Shown: positions 37,602 through 45,610 of the stretch, piece by piece
How the letters are laid out: every line of letters starts with the position of its first letter
Numbering within the stretch: position 1 is the first letter of the stretch
Source of the DNA: Armatimonadota bacterium
GTDB taxonomy: Bacteria; Armatimonadota; Fervidibacteria; Fervidibacterales; Thermosaccharophagaceae
Assembly: GCA_025062195.1 (NCBI GenBank)
Contig: JANXAS010000019.1
Coordinates: 1-58,812, forward strand
Length of the DNA: 58,812 nucleotides
Direction: 5' to 3'
Notes under the pieces: generated by a model
Told to the model about the DNA's origin: nothing
What the model saw: the letters and a program-made list of their open reading frames with translations, nothing else
Database searches by the model: none
Made by a program: the position numbers and the translations under genes

Positions 37602-38241
37602 TGCCCTCTTATCTTGGCGTGCTTATGAAATCCATCGCCGTTCAAAGGCACCGACCATCAACAAACGCCCAATCGTTGTTATTGATGCCGGTCACGGAAC
37701 ATTCACAGATATAGGATTGCTTGATTACGGCGCTACACGCCACGGCATACGGGAAGCCGATGTTGTCTTTGAGATAGCAAGGTGCCTTCACAAAAAGCTT
37801 GAATGTAACGGTTGGATTGCAGTGACGACAAGGGATGGTGAGTTCACACCCTTAAGTTTGATTGAACGAAGCATGCTTGCATCGTATTTGGGCGCTGATG
37901 CTTTCATCTCCATACACACAAATAGTTTCCGGACTCGCCATCCAAGTGGTCTTTCGGTGCACTACTGGAGTGAGGAGAGCAAACAACTTGCCGAATTGAT
38001 ACAAACAATCCTTTCCACGAAGCTCGGCATGAAGGACAGGGGCGTTGTTAAACACCCCTTCACTGTGCTTGTTTGGGCATCGGTGCCAGCGGTTCTAATT
38101 GAGCTCGGCTTTATATCAAACCCACAGGAGGCAACGCGCTTAGCTAACCCACAGTTCCATAGGAAAGCTGCTGACGCCATTGCCCAAGCTTTGACGCTAT
38201 GGATTCACTCAAGATGCGACGAAGACACAACCTGCTTTTGA
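37543..38241 (+). CDS. N-acetylmuramoyl-L-alanine amidase (Amidase_3)
   Basis: About 232 residues. N-terminal signal anchor (ITVLLAAMLCMAIALLSW), then the zinc amidase fold: VVIDAGHGTFTD (His), GIREADVVFEIARCL (Glu), ADAFISIHTNSF (His) and VPAVLIELGFISNPQEATRL (catalytic Glu). It cleaves peptides from muramic acid during cell separation or wall turnover. ATG 37543 is taken with GAGG nine bases upstream; ATG 37525 is an alternative. Its start region overlaps the divergent lipoprotein gene. Confidence 0.88.
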   Translation: MRMIHTRITVLLAAMLCMAIALLSWRAYEIHRRSKAPTINKRPIVVIDAGHGTFTDIGLLDYGATRHGIREADVVFEIARCLHKKLECNGWIAVTTRDGEFTPLSLIERSMLASYLGADAFISIHTNSFRTRHPSGLSVHYWSEESKQLAELIQTILSTKLGMKDRGVVKHPFTVLVWASVPAVLIELGFISNPQEATRLANPQFHRKAADAIAQALTLWIHSRCDEDTTCF

Positions 38242-38255
38242 GTGCTAATTTCTCC

Positions 38256-38942
38256 CTATCTTACACGCCAAGGGGCACAGTTGTTGACATATACATTCTC
38301 ACGCTTAACCCATTTTGCGTGCCCATCAACGAAAGCCCATACGGAGCCATCAAAGTGGCGGAATGAAACTCTGCCAGCACCAGTATAACCCTCTGGACAC
38401 ATGCCTGGCTCTGGCTCAGTCACCCAATCACCATCAACATTCTCACCGATGAGGAAAGTCTCGGATGGGTAATTGAACCTCGCCAACCTTAAAATACAAT
38501 TTCCATCTGCCACCTCTGGAGTTACCTCTGCCCAATATGCATTTGCGCCATATGAGCCAGTGTTTGGGATCTGGCTCCCTGGGGGACAAATGCGCCCAAT
38601 TGACGCAGCCGATGGACACACAAAGATCTGCTCATTCTTCACATAAGGCAATATCCTTTGACGCCATGTAGAGCCATCAGCGCACCACTCATTCCAATTG
38701 GGAAGCCAGTATGGGAATGGAAGCATCTCATCCCAATCTTGAGCATACATGAGCATGCCCATACCAAGTTGACGAAGGTTACTTGTGCAACTCGTCATGC
38801 GAGCTTTTTCTCTCGCCCTCGCAAAGACTGGAAACAGTATTGCTGCCAAGATGGCGATTATAGCAATCACCACAAGCAGCTCTATCAGCGTGAAAGCAAG
38901 CGACCTATCTTTCCTCAAAGCGCGTATCTTATCCCTATACAT
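38256..38942 (-). CDS. Type IV pseudopilin-like protein (DUF1559-type), second copy
   Basis: About 228 residues, sister of the protein at 28913-29629. The prepilin motif [19 protein letters not shown] is followed by [18 protein letters not shown], and [19 protein letters not shown] continues the family pattern. The C-terminus has [18 protein letters not shown]. The leader before the Phe is long and basic ([16 protein letters not shown]). ATG 38942 is chosen because GGGGGGTG lies six bases before it; ATG 38948 abuts the site. Cysteines in CADG, CPSA and NNCAP could form disulfides. Function of this family is unknown. Confidence 0.9.
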   Translation of the reverse strand: MYRDKIRALRKDRSLAFTLIELLVVIAIIAILAAILFPVFARAREKARMTSCTSNLRQLGMGMLMYAQDWDEMLPFPYWLPNWNEWCADGSTWRQRILPYVKNEQIFVCPSAASIGRICPPGSQIPNTGSYGANAYWAEVTPEVADGNCILRLARFNYPSETFLIGENVDGDWVTEPEPGMCPEGYTGAGRVSFRHFDGSVWAFVDGHAKWVKRENVYVNNCAPWRVR

Positions 38943-38951
38943 GCCCATCAC

Positions 38952-39319
38952 CCCCCTGCTGTGTTAAATCAAGCTCAGAAAATTAAACACAACTTTTTTA
39001 GATGTTTAAGAACTTCGTGCGCCTGTCAACGAAGTTCGCTCACCCCCTTCGTGGCAACTTATGCTTGCATCGTGGACACTTTGGAGTGGAATCCAACCAT
39101 CCCGAAAAGTAACAACAACTATAACACAGCCACATGCCACAATGTGAACAATAATACATGTTCTCTACCTAATCATCCTTACCGCAGATAGCGCACTTCA
39201 CTTTTGGCATATAAGCTTCACCTCTCCCGTTAACCCACTCTCACTACCTGTGGGAGTCGTCTGTTAACTCAAGATTCACCTTCATCATGAAGTGTAGCAC
39301 GAACTCGTCTTGAGCGAGT
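38952..39319. other. Spacer between pseudopilin and ADP-ribosylglycohydrolase gene
   Basis: 368 bases; open frames here are short and without ribosome binding sites. It would carry the pseudopilin promoter. No repeat or hairpin of note was recognised. Confidence 0.45.
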
Positions 39320-41302
39320 TCAATTTGGCAGCAATTCAATCTCGCTCACTTGTGCTGCGTTGACCCATTGCTTGCTCGCTGATCTGTGAATGAACAGCCT
39401 AAAATGCTTTATCTGAACCGGCTCAAAAGCACACTCAAATCGCCTCCTGTTGGTATAGCTACGAACGCTAAAGATGCGCTTCCAAGTTTGCCCATCAAGG
39501 CTTACTTCGCCATCAAAGTCAACTGGGTGACCCCTCGGGTCAGCAAAGTGGATTATGACTCGCCCAAGTGTGCGGACCTCTGGCAAATGTAGTGCCACCC
39601 AGTGAGGGTGTGGTGTGAGTGCGGAGTGCCACCGCTTGCCCTCAAAATCATCCTCAGTGGCGATGATGCCATCGTTCACCTTTTGAGTGCATCCACGCTC
39701 CCAGTCAAGCTCAGAATCCGAGGTCGCTTTCACGCCGTATTTTGCCAAGGCAAAGTTACCTCTATGCGTAGTCAGCCTGCCAATCATTACAACTGGTATG
39801 GTTGCAAGGGCACCGCCCTCATGAGTTGCAATTTCAACTTCGCCTTTGATTGCCTCGCTTGTAATATGGCTTGCAAGCAAAGTTGCCTTTACAACTCCGG
39901 GGAGCTTGACTGTTGACTTTCGCCCCTTAATAGCTATGTCATCCCCAAAGCGCCATTCAACCGTCACCTCTTTGACCTTGCCTGCCTCATCGCTGAGCTC
40001 CAAGATTACTTCCCTCTCAACCCCAGCTTCAATAATTGGCTCATCAAGGTAATCAAACACTGCCCTGATGTTGCCAAATCGGAACCTGATCTGAAACGGT
40101 GTGCGATCCCATAGCTCTTTAATTGTGCGTTCATCAACAAGCTTGAGCTTGGAAGCAGCATTCGGAGTTGTGGGCGCATGTTGTGCAATGCTAACTTCAG
40201 CATCATGTGCTTTTAGCGCCAGCTTTGCCATGCGCACAACACGCTCTGTTAGTTCGGTCAGTGTGCGCGGCGGATTAAATCCGCCAACAGCAATGTTGCG
40301 TATTTCACCGCTGATGGGTTCGCGCCATTTCTTGGGTATACCATCGCTCCCATTCAAGATGCCGAGCAACGCACCGAGTGTTGCACCCGTGCAATCTGTA
40401 TCGTCGCCGCAGTTGACTGCTGTGCAGATTGCTCTCCCAAAGTCATCCTGTCCATACAACCACCCCAAAACCACAAACGCTACATTCTGTGGCGCCATGA
40501 ACCAACCCGTTTCCTTTGACGCCTCTACAACTGCTTCTCTTGCAGTCTTCCAGTGAAGCCCCTTTCGCCACGAATCAATTGCCACCATTACACTCTTTGC
40601 AACGCCGCAATCCTTCGGGATGTAACTTAGGGCAATGTTGAGCAGCTTATCCCTATCCCTTTCAACGAACGCAGCGCTCTGCAATGTCGCTGTAAACACC
40701 TCGGCATATGTGCCCTCGGCAACACCGTGGTCAACGCAAGCATCCTCAAAGGCGTATCTTGCAGCGAGTGCTGGCAAGCCCGGAAATAGGCATGCCCAGA
40801 TTTCGGAGCGTATCCACGCACCATTGCTGTGGCGCCACCTGTTTCTGAAATGCCCGCTTAGCGGTGGGAGCAACCCGAGACGCAAATTTGCCTTGCATAT
40901 CCCATACTCATTCCAATCAACGACGACATGCTTAACCCAGTATTGAGCGAGGTCGTGCGAAGTTATCATCGGACCTCTCTCTTCAAGCGCTTTTAACCAG
41001 AGCAGCTGCAAATCAAGGTCATCATTTGGCACTGGTTCCTTCGGGACCGGCTCATAAAAAACAAGGTTGTGCATTTGGCGTTTGCCTTCAAATGGCATCC
41101 CAAGCGTCCCACCGATCGTCTTGCCAAGCCAGCAAGCATAGACCTTGTCAACGAATTCGGCTTCGTTAATCAATACATTTGCCTTTGAGCAAGCTCCGAT
41201 AGAATGGGACAACCATAAGATAGCAGCGCACACGCACGCAAGCACAATGAGAAACACACCCTCACCATTGAACTTAGCATGTGATATTTTCGTGCGAGCC
41301 AT
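39320..41302 (-). CDS. Exported ADP-ribosylglycohydrolase-like protein with discoidin-type C-terminal domain
   Basis: About 660 residues. A membrane-spanning N-terminus (GVFLIVLACVCAAILWLS). Residues about 48-365 resemble the ADP-ribosylglycohydrolase fold: FVDKVYACWLGKTIGGTLG at the start and NCGDDTDCTGATLGALLG near the end, where the Asp pair would bind magnesium. A linker with beta-type segments follows, and residues 525-660 resemble an F5/8 (discoidin) carbohydrate-binding domain (GVKATSDSELDWERGCTQKV; HWVALHLPEVRTLGRVIIHF). Such exported fusions are probably glycosidases rather than ADP-ribose hydrolases. ATG 41302 has GGGGTGG five bases upstream. Divergent from the next gene. Confidence 0.8.
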   Translation of the reverse strand: MARTKISHAKFNGEGVFLIVLACVCAAILWLSHSIGACSKANVLINEAEFVDKVYACWLGKTIGGTLGMPFEGKRQMHNLVFYEPVPKEPVPNDDLDLQLLWLKALEERGPMITSHDLAQYWVKHVVVDWNEYGICKANLRLGLLPPLSGHFRNRWRHSNGAWIRSEIWACLFPGLPALAARYAFEDACVDHGVAEGTYAEVFTATLQSAAFVERDRDKLLNIALSYIPKDCGVAKSVMVAIDSWRKGLHWKTAREAVVEASKETGWFMAPQNVAFVVLGWLYGQDDFGRAICTAVNCGDDTDCTGATLGALLGILNGSDGIPKKWREPISGEIRNIAVGGFNPPRTLTELTERVVRMAKLALKAHDAEVSIAQHAPTTPNAASKLKLVDERTIKELWDRTPFQIRFRFGNIRAVFDYLDEPIIEAGVEREVILELSDEAGKVKEVTVEWRFGDDIAIKGRKSTVKLPGVVKATLLASHITSEAIKGEVEIATHEGGALATIPVVMIGRLTTHRGNFALAKYGVKATSDSELDWERGCTQKVNDGIIATEDDFEGKRWHSALTPHPHWVALHLPEVRTLGRVIIHFADPRGHPVDFDGEVSLDGQTWKRIFSVRSYTNRRRFECAFEPVQIKHFRLFIHRSASKQWVNAAQVSEIELLPN

Positions 41303-41312
41303 AGTTACCACC

Positions 41313-41390
41313 CCACAATTGTGGTCACACTCAAATGTCCAACAAGCCCATCATGCTTTAACATGTAGCATGACACTTGCAATTGTGCTT
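41313..41390. promoter_or_regulatory. Divergent intergenic region with palindromes
   Basis: CCACAATTGTGG (41313-41324) is a perfect 12-base palindrome. CAATTGTG recurs at 41380-41387, and CATGCT (41352-41357) pairs with AGCATG (41367-41372). These sit in the 114 bases between two divergent, probably co-regulated exported proteins. They could be operators; no regulator is known. Confidence 0.35.
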
Positions 41391-41416
41391 CATCACCTCA
41401 AGGAGGTGAAAGGAGG

Positions 41417-42373
41417 ATGAACAGGCGTGACTTCATCCATGCCGCCATTGGCGCTATCTCTTCAACGCTCGGTGCAGATGTTATCTATCGTGCATCTGCG
41501 CAACAAAACGATGATGCGAAGGTGCCAAAGCGCGTCTTGGGCAAGACCGGCATTGAAGTTTCAATTATTGGGCTGAGCGGGCTTGCGTTCAATAGACTTG
41601 AGCAAGCTGCGGCGAACGAGCTTGTCAGAGAAGCAATAGATGCGGGCATCAACTTCGTTGATGTTGCACCAGCATATGGAAATGCCGAAGAAGTGCTCGG
41701 AGCAGCGCTTGATGGTCACCGCCATAAAGTCTTCTTGGCGTGCAAGACGCAGCGCCGAACGAAGGAAGATGCATGGCAGGAATTGCAGCGTTCGCTCAAG
41801 CGTCTCCGCACGGACTACTTTGACCTCTACCAGCTGCATGTCCTGACCAAAATGGAAGAGCTTGAGGTAGCTCTAAGCAAAGGCGGCGCAATTGAAACGC
41901 TTATTGAGGCGAGGGAGAAAGGCTTGGTGAAGTTCCTCGGCTTTTCAGCCCACTCGCTCAAAGCAGCGCTTGAGGCGATGCGCAGGTTTGAATTTGATAC
42001 GGTGATGTTCCCGATAAACTTTGTCGCATGGCACCGCGAGAATTTCGGTCCGCAGGTGGTTGAGCTGGCGCAAAAGAAAGGGATGGGGTGCATTGCCATT
42101 AAGCCGATGGTGCGCTCCGCGCTTGCACCGTGGATGAAGCGCCCGCATCCGAGGCTCTGGTATGTGCCGACTGACGATCCTGAGGAGGCATCAATGGCGC
42201 TGCGCTGGGCGCTATCACAAGGTGTTACAGTGGCAATGCCACCAGCTGATGAGAAGCTCGTTAGACTCGCAATCAAAATAGCGCGCTCTTATAAGCCAAT
42301 CACAGACGAAGAGATTGAAATGCTTCATAAGCGCACGGAGTCTTGCATACCACTGTTCAAATCAGACCTGTAA
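41417..42373 (+). CDS. Tat-exported aldo/keto reductase
   Basis: 318 residues. Twin-arginine signal NRRDFIHAAIGAISSTLGAD, then a complete aldo/keto-reductase barrel: NFVDVAPAYGNAEEVLGAAL (Asp, Tyr), KVFLACKTQRR (Lys) and DLYQLHVLTK (His), so unlike the two other barrel proteins in this window its catalytic tetrad is intact. NADPH or another cofactor would have to be loaded before export. The start has a near-perfect anti-ribosomal site AAGGAGGTGA eight bases before ATG 41417, predicting strong translation. Divergent from the ADP-ribosylglycohydrolase-like gene. Confidence 0.88.
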   Translation: MNRRDFIHAAIGAISSTLGADVIYRASAQQNDDAKVPKRVLGKTGIEVSIIGLSGLAFNRLEQAAANELVREAIDAGINFVDVAPAYGNAEEVLGAALDGHRHKVFLACKTQRRTKEDAWQELQRSLKRLRTDYFDLYQLHVLTKMEELEVALSKGGAIETLIEAREKGLVKFLGFSAHSLKAALEAMRRFEFDTVMFPINFVAWHRENFGPQVVELAQKKGMGCIAIKPMVRSALAPWMKRPHPRLWYVPTDDPEEASMALRWALSQGVTVAMPPADEKLVRLAIKIARSYKPITDEEIEMLHKRTESCIPLFKSDL

Positions 42374-42399
42374 ATCGGTGGCGGATCTGGTGAGCGCAT

Positions 42400-43350
42400 A
42401 TGCCGCCATTTAATGTTTGGCTTGTTGTGGCTAACGAACGCATCAAAGGTAAGGAGGAAGGATGGCACTGGGACGATTTCTTCCTTCATCGTGGCGAGTG
42501 GGCACCATCTGAGTTCTCGTGGGGTGGATACGAGTGGATCCGTTCACCGTTGTCTTTGAAGTGCATACGAGAGATGAAGCGCGGTGACATCGTCATCGCA
42601 TACCAAGCTGGCGAGGGCATCATCGGGCTGTGCTTGTTGGCAAGCAGCGGCTATGAGGAAGTGCCAGGAAGTGGTGATATAAACACATTTGATCTTGCCC
42701 CTGAGCCAGCTTTGCGGCTCCAGAAAGCTGTGCCAATATCTCAGCTGAAGAGCGACAGTAGAACAGCTCTCTTGGTTAGGCAGCTTCAGGGCAGTGTGTT
42801 TAAGGCAACAGATTTTTGGGAGGCATTAAAACAGCACATCCTTACAGCCAACCCGCATCTTAATGGCGCTATGAGGCGGTTTGAACGCATGGCTCAAATC
42901 CTGCGCCGAACGCACGGTGAGGAGAAGGACATATGGCGCAAGATGGAAATTGAGCGCTCACAAACTTACCGATGGCGCGGACGAATTTGCAGGCGCAGAG
43001 GCGAGCGCAGCGCATGGCTTCGCAAGCTATATGATTTCAAATGCCAGATATGCCTTTTGCAATTCCCAATGCCAGACGGGAGAATGCTCATTGAGGTGCA
43101 TTACTTAAAGCCGCTGACGCTAATCGGGCCGCTCGGTGATCACCCCGGAAACATGCTTGTGCTGTGCCCAAATCATCACCTTCAATTGGAATTGGGCGAA
43201 GATGTGCACATTGATTGGGATAGCGGGACAATCCAAGTTGATGGTGCACAGTATGATTTGACAATCCATCCGTTACACGCACAGCTTGCGATAACATGGC
43301 GCGAAGAATACCAATTAATGAAGCAGCGATTGGAGGAAGAGCAGTATTAA
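42400..43350 (+). CDS. EVE-HNH nuclease, likely modification-dependent restriction endonuclease
   Basis: 316 residues, cytoplasmic. Residues 1 to about 120 resemble an EVE (PUA-like) domain (FNVWLVVANE ... MKRGDIVIAYQAGEGIIGLC), which in other proteins reads modified bases. A helical linker follows. Residues 212-262 form an HNH nuclease: zinc pair C215-x2-C218, then EVHYLKPL (232-239), GNMLVLCPNHH (250-260). The position usually occupied by the second His of EAHHI is Tyr235. EVE-HNH fusions are known type IV restriction enzymes cutting DNA with modified bases. ATG 42400 has GGTGAG five bases upstream. It follows the aldo/keto reductase gene by 26 bases; no modification enzyme is adjacent. Confidence 0.8.
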   Translation: MPPFNVWLVVANERIKGKEEGWHWDDFFLHRGEWAPSEFSWGGYEWIRSPLSLKCIREMKRGDIVIAYQAGEGIIGLCLLASSGYEEVPGSGDINTFDLAPEPALRLQKAVPISQLKSDSRTALLVRQLQGSVFKATDFWEALKQHILTANPHLNGAMRRFERMAQILRRTHGEEKDIWRKMEIERSQTYRWRGRICRRRGERSAWLRKLYDFKCQICLLQFPMPDGRMLIEVHYLKPLTLIGPLGDHPGNMLVLCPNHHLQLELGEDVHIDWDSGTIQVDGAQYDLTIHPLHAQLAITWREEYQLMKQRLEEEQY

Positions 43351-43492
43351 CGCATCGCAAGGGCATTTTGTCTTATAAGGTTTTGCAGGCAGGAGCTTGT
43401 GCTGCTGAGAACAATCAATACAGTCAAGCTTACCTTTACCTTATGCCCTATCGGTTGCAATTTGCTCACCGCTGTTTCAGCTAAAGCCATCT

Positions 43493-44530
43493 TTACTGGT
43501 GGCGTCCATTTCGCAGTGACATTGAGGGAGTCAAGTGATGGCGACGCAGCTGCCCACACGCACCGCAAATATCACTGCCACGCTCGTGGCGAATGGTGGC
43601 TGAAATACCCTGCTCAATGAGAACATGATGGAAACGCCTCACCGTTTCCTCCGCTGGTCGCTCAAAATTAGACACCGCATGGTTGTATGGTATTAAGTTC
43701 ACATGACATGGCATACCCTTAAGCAATCTCGCCAGCTCAAAAGCGTGCTTAGCACTGTCATTGATGCCTTTCAAAAGCACATACTCAAACGATATGCGCC
43801 GCTTCGTTGCCCGAAAATATTCCCAACAAGCATTTATGAGTTCTGAGAGTGGCGGCAGTTTTGTTGGTATCAACATTTGGCGAAGCTCATCATTGGGTGC
43901 ATGAAGTGATACCGCCAAATTAACTTGCATTTTAAGCTGAGCCAACTTGCGAATGCCTTGAACAATGCCAACTGTGGAAACGGTGATACGCCTTGCACCG
44001 ATGCCGACCTCGTGGTTGAGCAGCTGCAATGCCTTGACGAGATTCCCAAAGTTGAGCAACGGTTCTCCCATGCCCATGAAGACGATGTTTGGACTCTCAC
44101 GGCGCTTTGAAATAAGCACCTGCCCAACAATCTCACCAGCCGTTAAGTTGCGCGCATAGCTCTCTCCAGATGCGCAAAACTTGCATCCAATTGGACAGCC
44201 AACTTGCGTGCTAACACAGATCGTCTCCCACTTGTCGTGCGGGATAAACACACACTCAACAGTTTCGCCGTCGTGCAACCTGCTCAAATATTTCACAGTT
44301 CCGTCGGAGGAAACTTTGACATCAATGACTTCCAAGGGATTGATAAGAGCAACATCGCTCAACCTTCGCCTGAGTTCCTTCGGCAGGTTCGTCATCGCTC
44401 CGAAATCCGTTGCTCCCTTCCGGTAAACCCACATGGCAATCTGTCGCCCACGAAATTTCGGCTCGCCCAATTGCTCAACGAGCTTCTCTAACTCTTGAGT
44501 TGTCAGCCCAACTAACATCAATTGCCCCAT
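43493..44530 (-). CDS. rlmN: 23S rRNA (adenine-2503-C2)-methyltransferase / tRNA methyltransferase RlmN
   Basis: 345 residues, radical SAM enzyme. The cluster motif GCPIGCKFC has Cys 112, 116 and 119. GMGEPLLN, ITVSTVGIV and LAVSLHAPND are the family's SAM and substrate segments, and the second catalytic cysteine is in GSDICGACGQL. The N-terminal domain KFRGRQIAMWVYRKGATDF matches RlmN. It methylates A2503 of 23S rRNA and A37 of some tRNAs. ATG 44530 has GAAGGTGG six bases upstream. Convergent with the EVE-HNH gene. Confidence 0.95.
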   Translation of the reverse strand: MGQLMLVGLTTQELEKLVEQLGEPKFRGRQIAMWVYRKGATDFGAMTNLPKELRRRLSDVALINPLEVIDVKVSSDGTVKYLSRLHDGETVECVFIPHDKWETICVSTQVGCPIGCKFCASGESYARNLTAGEIVGQVLISKRRESPNIVFMGMGEPLLNFGNLVKALQLLNHEVGIGARRITVSTVGIVQGIRKLAQLKMQVNLAVSLHAPNDELRQMLIPTKLPPLSELINACWEYFRATKRRISFEYVLLKGINDSAKHAFELARLLKGMPCHVNLIPYNHAVSNFERPAEETVRRFHHVLIEQGISATIRHERGSDICGACGQLRRHHLTPSMSLRNGRHQ

Positions 44531-44667
44531 TAAGATCCACCTTCACGATTGGCTTTGGTGGTGCAGCACCATCAGCTTTAGAGCGCAATTGATGAGAGAC
44601 GATGAATGTTACATTTGGCTGGCGATGGAACTCATCTTAAACTTGTCCGCCTTACCATCATTGCAAT

Positions 44668-45480
44668 CTAACCGAGAGCCACATCAAAAAGTAACATCAC
44701 GAGCACACCCAATATAGTGCCGAATGTAGCCCACCGCTCATGCCCCTTACGATGAGTCTCTGGCACAATCTCATCGCTGATGACATATAGCATCGCGCCT
44801 GCAGCAAAGCCCATAGCACATGGCATGACCGATTGAGCCATATTAACAGCCCATGCCCCTATAAGCGCCAGTGGGATTTCAACTAAGCCGCTCCTAATGC
44901 CAACGAAGCTGGCATAGAAGCGAGCGCCCATACCTGCACTCAATGCCGAGACCGACACAGCCAAGCCTTCAGGAATGTTTTGCAAGCCAATTGCCATCAA
45001 CAGCTTCAATGCGTTGGGTAGGTCACCGGAGCCAAACCCTACCCCGACTGCCAACCCCTCGGGCATATTGTGAATTGTGATGGCGATTATGAAAAGCCAA
45101 ACAGCTTTCAACCTTGATGATGCCAATCCTTCATATCCTAAAAGTGCATGAGTATGTGGAATCAGGTGATCAACAAGGTCAATTGCAATCGCACCTAATG
45201 CAATGCCGAGGAATGTTAATGCAAAGCCACCAACGCGAATGGCTGGCAAAATTAAACTTGTGAAGCTGGCAGTAAGCATCACACCAGCAGCAAAACCAAG
45301 CGCTGCGTCTAAAAAGCGCTCTGATGGCTTGCTCCAAATTAGCACGCCTAAAGCACCGAGAGTGTTAAGCAGCGTGATAATGATACCGCCAACCAAGCCC
45401 TGCAAAACTGTATTGCCACCAGTGATGTTTGCAAGCAACGCCTCAACAGTTTGCACGCTGTCAGACCACCCACCCTCCAC
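44668..45480 (-). CDS. ZIP-family divalent metal transporter
   Basis: 270 residues, about eight helices. The two metal-site helices are visible: HNMPEGLAVGVGFGSGD and GLQNIPEGLAVSVSALSAGM, the pattern of ZupT-like zinc/iron importers. An N-terminal periplasmic segment (EALLANITGGNTVLQ) precedes the first helix. The start is GTG 45480 or a GTG 24 bases inside; the ribosome binding site region is GC-rich and ambiguous. It probably imports zinc, iron or manganese. No regulator is adjacent. Confidence 0.9.
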   Translation of the reverse strand: MEGGWSDSVQTVEALLANITGGNTVLQGLVGGIIITLLNTLGALGVLIWSKPSERFLDAALGFAAGVMLTASFTSLILPAIRVGGFALTFLGIALGAIAIDLVDHLIPHTHALLGYEGLASSRLKAVWLFIIAITIHNMPEGLAVGVGFGSGDLPNALKLLMAIGLQNIPEGLAVSVSALSAGMGARFYASFVGIRSGLVEIPLALIGAWAVNMAQSVMPCAMGFAAGAMLYVISDEIVPETHRKGHERWATFGTILGVLVMLLFDVALG

Positions 45481-45610
45481 TCAGAGCGGCAGTTGCGCAG
45501 TTGGCATCGCTTTGTATGGGTGGACGATGGTTCGTCCAATAAACACCGACAAAAACGGGTGATGTGGGCAGACTAAAAGCTGCCACTACTCTCAACTCCT
45601 CGGCTTTTAC

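Noticed and set aside
39320-41302. Bona fide ADP-ribose hydrolase acting on modified proteins
   Set aside because: The protein is predicted to be outside the cytoplasm with a carbohydrate-binding-like tail, so a glycan substrate is more sensible; the fold call is kept but not the activity.
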